Source: Ferruginibacter sp. (GTDB lineage Bacteria; Bacteroidota; Bacteroidia; Chitinophagales; Chitinophagaceae). Taken from it: a DNA stretch of 64,000 nucleotides. The notes beneath the pieces are model-generated. The model saw only the letters and a list, made by a program, of their open reading frames with translations, made no database searches and was not told the origin of the DNA. Of this stretch, positions 26,678 to 33,839 are shown piece by piece. Positions within the stretch are counted from its first letter, which is position 1, and every line of letters begins with the position of its first letter. The position numbers and the translations under genes are program-made. The stretch is from assembly GCA_030831945.1 (NCBI GenBank), contig JAURKC010000004.1:1-64000 (forward strand), in the 5' to 3' direction.

Positions 26678-27220
26678 ATGAAAAATAAATGCTACTTTTT
26701 AACCTGCCTAATTTTTCTATTAACAGGAATATTTAACTTCTCCGCGCAAGCTCAGCAAAAAAATTACACTCATCGTGCTAACTTTTCTGGCGAATGGAAA
26801 TCCAAAGAGCCGATAAGTAAGGGCGGAAATATTTATTGTGCTTATATAGTAGGTGATCGAATGAATTCTAAATCAATGAAAATATCTGATCAGTCTGATT
26901 TTCTAACCATAGATATTCCACCAAGCACATCACCTGATAAAGCGCTGGCTAGAATCCAGGAGAAAATAGTATTCGATGGCAAAGAAAGTCAAATTAATCA
27001 GGGCCAGGGGATAGGAAAAAAGTTTTCGGTGAAGTTGTCGGCTGATGGACAAACTATGACTATTAACTCTGTTGTAGTCATGAAACAAGTTATTCATTAC
27101 GTAATAGAGGTTTGGAACTTGACTAATGATGGTAAGTCGATAACTATTCAGTCCACTGCAAAATCAAATGTATGGGGTGAAGTGCGTTCATGGAAAACGG
27201 TATTCGATAAAACCAATTAG
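26678..27220 (+). CDS. Secreted protein of unknown function, lipocalin-like pattern
   Basis: A 180-residue protein with a signal peptide ending at FSAQAQ. The mature domain starts FSGEWKSKEPISKGG and alternates short β-strands (FLTIDIPP, KIVFDGKES, KFSVKLSADGQTMTINSVVVMK, HYVIEVWNLTNDGKSITIQSTAK). That pattern recalls lipocalin-like or DUF-type β-barrels of Bacteroidota that begin FSGTW. I cannot name the family. It stands alone and faces the LysR gene convergently. Confidence 0.65.
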   Translation: MKNKCYFLTCLIFLLTGIFNFSAQAQQKNYTHRANFSGEWKSKEPISKGGNIYCAYIVGDRMNSKSMKISDQSDFLTIDIPPSTSPDKALARIQEKIVFDGKESQINQGQGIGKKFSVKLSADGQTMTINSVVVMKQVIHYVIEVWNLTNDGKSITIQSTAKSNVWGEVRSWKTVFDKTN

Positions 27221-27344
27221 TAGTTAATAAGTCTGCTACTATTTTAACAGGTTTTTATTGGCAACGTGATTTCAACGCATTTCGCTTAAGGCTTATTGTT
27301 TTTACCGATTTAAGTGTCAGTTTTTTACACAAGGTTATTTTAAA

Positions 27345-28262
27345 TTAAATCTTTGGTATTGAAAAAGATAATTTATTAATCTTTTCCTTTTCTTTTTTTA
27401 GATACTCGATATAATGTTGCGCTATCGGGCTTAATTTCTTTTCTTTTGACCAAACCAATCTCCATTTAGTAGTAATTGGGAGTCCTTTGGTTGCTATAAC
27501 CTTAAGTTTGCCAGAGGCTATTTCTGATCTAATTCCAATGATGGGCATGATGGAAATGCCAATACCTGCAAGAACCGCCTGTTTTACTGCTTCATTAGAA
27601 GTAAGCTCAATTTTCTTTTTGGTATAAATTTTATTTTTACTGACAAACTTTTCCATCATTTGCCTTGTGCCCGATCCTTGCTCTCTGAAGATAAAAGGTT
27701 TGGTTTCTAATAATTTCTTATTGTTTATAATTTCTTCTGCTATTTCTTTATTCCCGACAAGGTATAAATGATTGTCCATTAATTCAAGTTCTATAAAATT
27801 TAGATTATCAGGCAAGATTGAAATAAGCCCAAAATCAATTTCATTTTTTTCTATACTAGCTATCACTTTTGATTTATTGGTTACATCCATTAGTAAGTCT
27901 ACATCTGGATATTCATTTAAAAAGCTTGATAAATAATAAGGCATGATATATTTCCCTGTTGAAACAATCGAGATTTTTAATTTTCCCGTATAATTTTTGT
28001 TGTATCCTTTGCTTTTGTAATTGATTATTTCAATTTCGTTTAAAATATTTTCACAAGCAACTGCAATTTCTAATCCAAATTCAGTTACGTAAAGTTTTTT
28101 ATTAATAATCTCGGTTAAAGGGAATTTAAAATATTTCTGAAAGTTTTTCAGTTGGATAGAAACAGCTGGTTGCGTTAAATTCAGTTCATCGGCTGCTTTT
28201 GTTATACTTGTAAATTCAACCACTTTTAAAAAAATCTTTAATTGGCTAATCGTATAGTTCAT
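27345..28262 (-). CDS. LysR-family regulator, CbbR/CmpR-like
   Basis: A 305-residue LysR transcription factor. The N-terminal winged helix (about 3-60) reads SQLKIFLKVVEFTSITKAADELNLTQPAVSIQLKNF. The effector domain follows, with KLKISIVSTGKYIMPYYLSSF and FIFREQGSGTRQMMEKF. The R-E-x-G-S-G-T-R motif is typical of the CbbR/CmpR/CysB branch that senses metabolites of carbon or sulfur assimilation. It is transcribed away from the five-gene run ending in an SbtA-type bicarbonate transporter, the usual arrangement of LysR proteins with their targets. I infer that it activates that run under inorganic-carbon limitation. The DNA-binding and effector regions look intact. Confidence 0.88.
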   Translation of the reverse strand: MNYTISQLKIFLKVVEFTSITKAADELNLTQPAVSIQLKNFQKYFKFPLTEIINKKLYVTEFGLEIAVACENILNEIEIINYKSKGYNKNYTGKLKISIVSTGKYIMPYYLSSFLNEYPDVDLLMDVTNKSKVIASIEKNEIDFGLISILPDNLNFIELELMDNHLYLVGNKEIAEEIINNKKLLETKPFIFREQGSGTRQMMEKFVSKNKIYTKKKIELTSNEAVKQAVLAGIGISIMPIIGIRSEIASGKLKVIATKGLPITTKWRLVWSKEKKLSPIAQHYIEYLKKEKEKINKLSFSIPKI

Positions 28263-28402
28263 AAAATATATTTATGTCAAATATAATAAAGTTAAATAAT
28301 ATTTATAATGAAAAACAATTCAAATTTGTTAAATAAAACAATTGATTAAAAGAGGAGGTGCTTAACTCATCTAATTTATTCTAACCCTAAATATCAAAAT
28401 TG
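28263..28402. promoter_or_regulatory. Divergent control region of the LysR/bicarbonate operon
   Basis: This 140-base spacer carries AT-rich dyads suited to LysR binding, for example GTTAAATAATATTTATAA around 28291-28308, and the 8-base palindrome CAAATTTG at 28321-28328. A strong purine run, AGAGGAGG, lies about 45 bases before the first ATG, unusual here because most genes in the window lack a Shine-Dalgarno. No exact TAnnTTTG box was found in front of the operon, which fits a promoter that depends on an activator. Confidence 0.45.
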
Positions 28403-28690
28403 ATGAAAAAAACTGAAACACTAACAATTATTGATGACAATTTCACTTTTGATGAAGCTAAGGATATTTTAATGAATATGTTTACATCAAAAATTAATTT
28501 TTACAATATTAAAAATTGGAGTTCGCAAGAGCGATTTGGAAAAAATGATGCCATAGCACAAAAAACAATTCCGTCCCTAAGAAACGAATTAAAAAAGTTA
28601 GAGGAGATTTTATTAGAAGCAAAAGCTAAAAACAAAAAGCTAGTAGTTAATTCAGCAATAAATATTTCACTACTTGAAGTTGGCGACTAA
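28403..28690 (+). CDS. Small conserved-looking protein of unknown function, first gene of the bicarbonate operon
   Basis: From the ATG at 28403 this encodes 95 residues without signal peptide or membrane helix, so it is cytoplasmic. It has an N-terminal FTFDEAKDILMNMFTSKINFY, a polar NWSSQERFGKND centre, and a charged helix, LRNELKKLEEILLEAKAKNKKL. The closing segment VVNSAINISLLEVGD looks like a β-strand pair. I do not recognise a family. Its stop shares a base with the ATG of the DUF6671 gene (TAATG), so the two are translationally coupled and probably work together. An in-frame TTG directly before the ATG could add one residue. Confidence 0.75.
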   Translation: MKKTETLTIIDDNFTFDEAKDILMNMFTSKINFYNIKNWSSQERFGKNDAIAQKTIPSLRNELKKLEEILLEAKAKNKKLVVNSAINISLLEVGD

Positions 28691-29526
28691 TGTTTGAAGG
28701 AAGAACTTTACTTATTGCTACAAAACATGAAAAGGAAAAAGTGATTGCTCCTATTGTGGAAAAAGAATTAGGTGTAAAATGTTTGGTTACTAAAGATTTA
28801 GATACAGATAAATTTGGAACCTTTAGTGGAGAAGTTGAGAGAAAAGTTGATCCTATAACTACGGCCAGAAATAAATGTTACCTGGCTATGGAATTAACTA
28901 ATTGCGACTTAGTAATTGCCAATGAAGGTTCTTTTGGCCCACATCCAACCTTATATTTTGTACCAGCTGATGATGAATTTCTACTCTTTATTGATAAAAA
29001 AAATGGTTTAGAAATTATTGCTAGGGAGCTTAGCATTGAAACCAATTTTAATGGGTCAGAAATAAAAACTGAAAAAAAACTATTCGAATTCGCAGCTAAG
29101 GCAAATTTTCCTTTACATGGTTTGATTCTAAGAAAATCAAAGGACGATTATAGCGGCATAGTAAAAGGGATCACCAATGCCGAGCAGCTAAGCATTATTT
29201 TTAATCATTTAATTAAAAATTACGGTACGGCTTATATAGAAACCGATATGCGGGCAATGTATAATCCTACAAGAATGAACGTAATTGAACTTGCAGCTAA
29301 AAAACTAATTAATCAAATAAACGCTCTCTGTCCAATTTGCCAAATGCCAGGATTTGGAATTACAGCTGCTAAAGAAGGATTACCCTGTGTAATATGCAAT
29401 TACCCAACAGGAAGCAAAATAAGCTATATCTATTCTTGCCAAAAATGTGGCTATTTAGAAGAAGAAAAATACCCAAAAGGAAAAAAGACAGAAGATCCGA
29501 TGTACTGTGCTATTTGTAACCCATAA
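28690..29526 (+). CDS. DUF6671 protein with C-terminal zinc ribbons
   Basis: A 278-residue cytoplasmic protein. The N-terminal 200 residues match what I recall of DUF6671: GRTLLIATKHEKEKVIAPIVEKELG, TDKFGTFSGEVER, ANEGSFGPHPTLYFVP and YIETDMRAMYNPTRM, with clustered conserved acidic and histidine residues that look like an active site. The C-terminal 70 residues contain four CxxC pairs, C214/C217, C233/C236, C250/C253 and C273/C276, enough for two zinc ribbons. No activity is known to me. It sits between the small coupled protein and threonylcarbamoyl-AMP synthase, 8 bases before the latter. Confidence 0.83.
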   Translation: MFEGRTLLIATKHEKEKVIAPIVEKELGVKCLVTKDLDTDKFGTFSGEVERKVDPITTARNKCYLAMELTNCDLVIANEGSFGPHPTLYFVPADDEFLLFIDKKNGLEIIARELSIETNFNGSEIKTEKKLFEFAAKANFPLHGLILRKSKDDYSGIVKGITNAEQLSIIFNHLIKNYGTAYIETDMRAMYNPTRMNVIELAAKKLINQINALCPICQMPGFGITAAKEGLPCVICNYPTGSKISYIYSCQKCGYLEEEKYPKGKKTEDPMYCAICNP

Positions 29527-29534
29527 AAAAAATA

Positions 29535-30491
29535 ATGATTAGTACTGATATAAGTAAAGCAAATGAAATCCTTCTGAAAAATGAACTAGTAGCAATCCCT
29601 ACTGAAACAGTGTATGGTTTAGCAGGTAATGCATTCAGTGATATAGCAATCAAAAAGATATTCGAACTTAAAAAAAGACCATTTTATAATCCTTTAATTG
29701 TTCATCTTAAGGCGGCATCTAGTATTTTCGATGTTGCTTCGGAAATTCCAGAAAGTGCATTCATTCTGGCTGAAAAATTTTGGCCAGGACCATTAACAAT
29801 GGTACTGAATAAACAAGACCATATTTCTGATTTGATAAGCGCTGGAAAAAAAACAGTTGCAGTAAGAGTTCCCAAACATCCATTGACATTAGCTCTATTA
29901 GATCAACTTGACTTTCCTCTAGCCGCACCAAGTGCCAACCCATTTGGGTCTATTAGTCCAACCAGTGCAGCCCATGTTTTCAATTATTTTGGAGAGGAGA
30001 TTGAGGTTATTTTAGACGGAGGCGAATGCGAAAAAGGTTTGGAATCTACAATTATCGGATTTGAAAATACTCATCCAATATTGTATAGACACGGATCAAT
30101 TTCATTGGAAGAAATAGAGAAAATAACAGGAAAGTTAAGCATACGAACAAATAATGATTCATCACCCAACTCGCCAGGGATGCTTTCGCGTCATTACGCT
30201 CCAATGACTGATACTTATTTAACTAATGATGTTTCTGCTTTGTTGAATTTTTTTGAAGGAAAAAAAATTGGGTTGTTACTTTTAAAAAAAACAATTCAAG
30301 ATAATCAAATTGATTGTCAGGAGATACTATCAAAATCAGGAGATTATACTGAAGCGGCTAAAAATTTATATGCCGCAATGCATCGCTTAGACCAAAATAA
30401 ACTAGATGTAATCATAGCAGAAAGATTGCCAGATGAAGGTTTGGGCAAAACCATTAACGATAAATTAGAAAGAGCTACAAAAAAAGTATAG
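29535..30491 (+). CDS. tsaC: Threonylcarbamoyl-AMP synthase, Sua5 type
   Basis: This enzyme condenses bicarbonate, L-threonine and ATP to threonylcarbamoyl-AMP, the first step of the universal t6A37 tRNA modification. The YrdC domain (about 1-200) shows VAIPTETVYGLAGNAF, the substrate loop KKRPFYNPLIVHL and SANPFGSISPTSA. A C-terminal Sua5 domain (about 220-318) starts after the linker SPGMLSRHYAPM. The 318-residue length is the long two-domain form. It directly abuts the dihydroorotase gene (no gap). Because bicarbonate is its substrate, its place beside a bicarbonate transporter is meaningful. I cannot tell whether it is the genome's only copy. Confidence 0.92.
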   Translation: MISTDISKANEILLKNELVAIPTETVYGLAGNAFSDIAIKKIFELKKRPFYNPLIVHLKAASSIFDVASEIPESAFILAEKFWPGPLTMVLNKQDHISDLISAGKKTVAVRVPKHPLTLALLDQLDFPLAAPSANPFGSISPTSAAHVFNYFGEEIEVILDGGECEKGLESTIIGFENTHPILYRHGSISLEEIEKITGKLSIRTNNDSSPNSPGMLSRHYAPMTDTYLTNDVSALLNFFEGKKIGLLLLKKTIQDNQIDCQEILSKSGDYTEAAKNLYAAMHRLDQNKLDVIIAERLPDEGLGKTINDKLERATKKV

Positions 30492-31844
30492 ATGAAAACA
30501 ATTATACGAAATGCCTGTATTGTAAATGAAGGTAATCGTTATGTTGCTGATATTTTAATATCAAATGAACGTATTGCTAAAATTGATAAGTCAATTCATT
30601 TATCTAGTCTAGGTTCCATTACCGAAATTGATGCAGAAGGTTTGTATTTATTGCCTGGAATGATTGATGACCAAGTACATTTCCGTGAACCAGGTTTAAC
30701 ACACAAAGGAAATATTTACTCCGAATCTAGGGCTGCAGTTGCTGGCGGAATAACCTCTTTTATGGAAATGCCTAATACCATTCCAAATACTTTGACAATA
30801 GAATTATTAGAAGAAAAATACCTTATTGCATCAAAAACGTCAATAGCTAATTATTCCTTTTTTATGGGAATCAATCAATCTAATGTAGAGGAGGCATTGA
30901 AAATTAACAATGAAAATGTTTGTGGAATAACAGACGATGGATTGTATTTTAATAATGATGAAGGAATATTGGCAAATTATCCAGCATTTTTAGAAAAACT
31001 TTTCAGTTGTTCAGAATCTTTGGTTGCATTACATAGCGAAGATGACGGGATCATTAAGAATAATACAAACTTTTATCGCAAAAAGTATGGAGAAAACATT
31101 CCATTTGAATTTCATCCAATTATAAGAAGCGAAGCAGCTTGCCTTACAGCGACAGAACGTGTTTTAGAAATTGCTAAAAAGTATAATAATAGGTTACATT
31201 TTTTTCATATTTCAACGCTTGCAGAAGCCAATTTATTCGATAATAAATGCGCTATTCGAGAAAAAAGAATTACCGCTGAAGCCTGTGTGCACCATCTTTG
31301 GTTTTCAGATAAAGATTATAAGCAATTAGGGGCTAAAATAAAATGGAATCCAGCAATTAAATCACCCGAAGATAGAAACGGTTTATTAGCGGCTCTTTTA
31401 GATAATAGCATTGATATTATAGCAACAGATCATGCACCGCATACGATTGTAGAAAAAAGTGGTACTTATTTTAAATCCATGTCTGGTGGCCCCTTGGTTC
31501 AACATGCTTTACCGGCAATGCTCGAATTAGTTTATAAAGGCAAAATTAGTCTAGAAAAATTAGTTGAAATAATGAGTCATCATGTAGCTGAAATCTACAG
31601 GATCAAGGAGCGGGGATACATTCGGGAAGGTTATTATGCTGATTTAGTACTTTTGGATTTGAATACTTCTTGGAAGGTAAGCTCTGCAAACATTCTTTAC
31701 AAATGTCAGTGGTCTCCATTTGAAAATTATTGCTTCAAAAGTAAAATTGTAAAAACATTCGTTAATGGAACCATCGTTTATGATAATGGAATCATCAATA
31801 ATAATAAAATTGGGAAAAGATTAAAATTTTCTAAAACCAGATAA
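30492..31844 (+). CDS. pyrC: Dihydroorotase with Asp-bridged metal site (TDDG form)
   Basis: The 450-residue enzyme should interconvert carbamoyl-aspartate and dihydroorotate in pyrimidine synthesis. Ligand positions visible are D60-Q-V-H63 (in IDDQVHFREPGLTHK), H181 (LHSEDD), H239 (FHIST) and D313 (ATDHAPH), with substrate-side N286 in KWNPAIKSP. The overall sequence follows the Bacteroidota/Porphyromonas-type enzyme. Where that group, as I recall it, has GLKLFLGSSTGN with a metal-bridging carboxylated lysine, this protein reads CGITDDGLYFNN (144-155). TDDG is the motif of type I dihydroorotases (Aquifex, Bacillus), whose aspartate replaces the carboxylysine. It starts one base after the tsaC stop and precedes the bicarbonate transporter by 15 bases. 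Confidence 0.88.
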   Translation: MKTIIRNACIVNEGNRYVADILISNERIAKIDKSIHLSSLGSITEIDAEGLYLLPGMIDDQVHFREPGLTHKGNIYSESRAAVAGGITSFMEMPNTIPNTLTIELLEEKYLIASKTSIANYSFFMGINQSNVEEALKINNENVCGITDDGLYFNNDEGILANYPAFLEKLFSCSESLVALHSEDDGIIKNNTNFYRKKYGENIPFEFHPIIRSEAACLTATERVLEIAKKYNNRLHFFHISTLAEANLFDNKCAIREKRITAEACVHHLWFSDKDYKQLGAKIKWNPAIKSPEDRNGLLAALLDNSIDIIATDHAPHTIVEKSGTYFKSMSGGPLVQHALPAMLELVYKGKISLEKLVEIMSHHVAEIYRIKERGYIREGYYADLVLLDLNTSWKVSSANILYKCQWSPFENYCFKSKIVKTFVNGTIVYDNGIINNNKIGKRLKFSKTR

Positions 31845-31859
31845 ATTTTTTAATAATTA

Positions 31860-32822
31860 ATGAATTATAATTTACTTATTGACAACCTAATCAACCCAGC
31901 TTTATTGTTTTTTGTACTAGGTATTGTAGCAGTTTATTTAAAAAGTGATTTAGAAATACCCGCTAATTCATCAAAATTTATTTCATTGTATCTTTTATTT
32001 GCAATCGGGTTTAAAGGTGGTCAAGAATTATCTCATGAGGAATTTACAATTGAAATTGGATGGTCAATGTTATTTGGTGTTGCTATTTCTTCAATTATAC
32101 CGCTTTACACTTTCTTTATATTGAAAAGAAAATTAAACGTGTTTGATGCAGGAGCTATAGCCGCAGCTTATGGTTCAGTAAGTGCAGTAACATTTGTAAC
32201 AGCTGTTTCTTATCTCGAATCTCAGCAACTATCACTTCATGGACATATGGTAGCAATTATGGCTCTGATGGAATCGCCAGCAATTATCATTGGATTGATT
32301 TTAATCTCTATATTTAACAAAGACGAATTCAATAAAATAAATAAAAGAACTGTGATTAAACATTCTTTTACAAATGGGAGCGTGTTACTTATTGTTGGTT
32401 GTTTGATTATTGGTTATTTAGCTAATGCTAAGCAAGCAGAAGGAATAAAACCATTTACAAATGATCTCTTTAAAGGCTTTCTTGCAATATTTCTTTTAGA
32501 CATAGGTATTACGAGTGGAAGGAAACTCAAGGCATTTTTTTCATTTGGGTGGTTTCCAATTCTATTTGCCCTATTCATTCCACTTTTTAATGGTTGTATC
32601 ATAGCAATGTTGAGTTCCTTTGTAACCCAAGACATAACTAATCGGTTTATGTTTGCCATATTGGCTGCTAGTGCATCTTACATTGCAGTTCCAGCAGCTA
32701 TGCAAATTTCAGTTCCCAAAGCAAATCCTGGGCTTTTTTTACCTATGGCCCTTGCAGTAACCTTCCCCATCAATATAACAATTGGAATGCCTATCTATTT
32801 TCTAGTTGTGCAAAATAGTTGA
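31860..32822 (+). CDS. sbtA: Sodium-dependent bicarbonate transporter, SbtA family
   Basis: A 320-residue inner-membrane protein with about ten transmembrane helices in two inverted halves. Family-typical segments are NPALLFFVLGIVAVYLKSDLEIP at the N-terminus, FAIGFKGGQELS, the IAAAYGSVSAVTFVTA loop, GHMVAIMALMESPAIIIGL, and in the second half ILAASASYIAVPAAMQISVPKANPGLFLPMALAVTFPIN. SbtA proteins use the sodium gradient to import HCO3- with high affinity. It is the last gene of the LysR-linked run. No SbtB-like PII protein is encoded next to it. Confidence 0.92.
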   Translation: MNYNLLIDNLINPALLFFVLGIVAVYLKSDLEIPANSSKFISLYLLFAIGFKGGQELSHEEFTIEIGWSMLFGVAISSIIPLYTFFILKRKLNVFDAGAIAAAYGSVSAVTFVTAVSYLESQQLSLHGHMVAIMALMESPAIIIGLILISIFNKDEFNKINKRTVIKHSFTNGSVLLIVGCLIIGYLANAKQAEGIKPFTNDLFKGFLAIFLLDIGITSGRKLKAFFSFGWFPILFALFIPLFNGCIIAMLSSFVTQDITNRFMFAILAASASYIAVPAAMQISVPKANPGLFLPMALAVTFPINITIGMPIYFLVVQNS

Positions 32823-32968
32823 TTAAAGATGATAGATGATACGCTTATATATAGTCCTACTTTATCTATTTCTCTTAAAAAACAGAATAAAATGAGCTAT
32901 TTTTTCTAATTGATGAGCTCTATTTTGTGAATATTCATAAAATACAGGTACTGTATTTGTTTTTTTAT

Positions 32969-32976
32969 TACCTTTG
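32969..32976 (+). promoter_or_regulatory. -7 box for rpmI-rplT
   Basis: TACCTTTG is an exact TAnnTTTG match. A start about seven bases later would give a leader of roughly 95 bases that contains the hairpins at 33027-33074. Confidence 0.55.
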
Positions 32977-33026
32977 CCGCCCGAAAAAGAAAGTTCTTTT
33001 TCACACATTTCCCACAAGGCTCTACA

Positions 33027-33074
33027 AGTTCCCGTCTGTTCGGGGCGCCAGCAGGGAGTAACTATAATAAGTTA
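33027..33074 (+). promoter_or_regulatory. Candidate L20-responsive leader with two competing hairpins
   Basis: The rpmI leader has a GC-rich island in AT-rich surroundings. Hairpin A pairs AGTT-CCC-GT-CTG (33027-33038) with CAG-CA-GGG-AGT-AACT (33049-33063), a bulged stem with a symmetric GT/CA internal loop. Hairpin B pairs TAACT (33059-33063) with AGTTA (33070-33074), just before the ATG at 33079. The arm TAACT is shared, so A and B cannot form together. In other bacteria L20 represses this operon by binding leader stems that mimic its 23S rRNA site. A similar switch here is inference. Confidence 0.5.
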
Positions 33075-33078
33075 TTAA

Positions 33079-33279
33079 ATGCCAAAAGTAAAAACAAACT
33101 CAAGCGCAAAAAAGCGTTTTAAAGTTACCGGTACAGGGTTAATTACCTATCAAAAGCCCTTCAAACGTCACATCTTAACCAAAAAGTCAAAAAAACGCAA
33201 GCGTGTAATGAGAAAGGACGGTATGGTTCATTCTACTAACCATGATTTCGTATTGCGATTATTGCGCCTAAAAGGGTAA
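33079..33279 (+). CDS. rpmI: 50S ribosomal protein L35
   Basis: The 66-residue basic protein reads [20 protein letters not shown] at the N-terminus and [11 protein letters not shown] in the middle, the L35 pattern. It forms a two-gene unit with rplT, 57 bases downstream. In most bacteria infC lies directly upstream, and here the preceding gene is the bicarbonate transporter instead. Confidence 0.98.
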   Translation: MPKVKTNSSAKKRFKVTGTGLITYQKPFKRHILTKKSKKRKRVMRKDGMVHSTNHDFVLRLLRLKG

Positions 33280-33336
33280 TTTTTCAAAAAATTATTGGGT
33301 TTTAATCTAAAAATTAACATTTCAAAAAATTAAGAT

Positions 33337-33681
33337 ATGCCACGTTCAAAAAATGCAGTTGCATCTAGGGCTAGAAGAAAAAGAGTACTAAAAGCAGCTA
33401 AAGGATATTACGGAAAACGTAAAAATGTATATACCGTTGCCAAAAACGTAATGGAAAAAGGGTTAACGTATAGCTACGTTGGCCGTAAATTAAAAAAACG
33501 CGAATACCGTACTTTATGGATCGCTCGTATTAATGCTGCCGTAAGGGCGGAAGGTATGACTTACAGTGAATTTATTCATAAATTGGCTGTAAAGAATATC
33601 GATATTAATCGTAAAGTTTTGGCAGATTTGGCCATGAACGAACCAGAGAGTTTCAAAAGTTTAATCGCTCAGGTTAAATAG
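33337..33681 (+). CDS. rplT: 50S ribosomal protein L20
   Basis: The 114-residue protein binds 23S rRNA early in 50S assembly. Typical motifs are [50 protein letters not shown] and YSEFIHKLA. It is followed by a strong terminator. L20 is the usual autorepressor of this operon, which fits the structured leader upstream of rpmI. Confidence 0.98.
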   Translation: MPRSKNAVASRARRKRVLKAAKGYYGKRKNVYTVAKNVMEKGLTYSYVGRKLKKREYRTLWIARINAAVRAEGMTYSEFIHKLAVKNIDINRKVLADLAMNEPESFKSLIAQVK

Positions 33682-33752
33682 TGAATCAGGCAATGAGTAG
33701 CTTGGATAAATTCAGCATTCACCTTATTACTATTAAACTATAAAATTACCTT

Positions 33753-33786
33753 CCGGGTGTGATCATGTCGCACCCGGTTTTTATTT
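33753..33786 (+). terminator. Terminator after rplT
   Basis: CCGGGTGTGA (33753-33762) pairs with TCGCACCCGG (33768-33777), with one wobble and a five-base loop, followed by five or more T residues. Confidence 0.9.
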
Positions 33787-33805
33787 ATTAAATGTATCAT
33801 TGAAT

Positions 33806-33813
33806 TACATTTG
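33806..33813 (+). promoter_or_regulatory. -7 box before speA
   Basis: TACATTTG is an exact TAnnTTTG match, 26 bases before the speA ATG. Its upstream element would overlap the rplT terminator. Confidence 0.5.
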
Positions 33814-33839
33814 CATTAAATTAAAACCCATTTACGGAA

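Noticed and set aside
28357..28383. Possible leader peptide GTG to TAA after the AGGAGG run
   Set aside because: The GTG overlaps the purine run with no spacing, so initiation there is unlikely.
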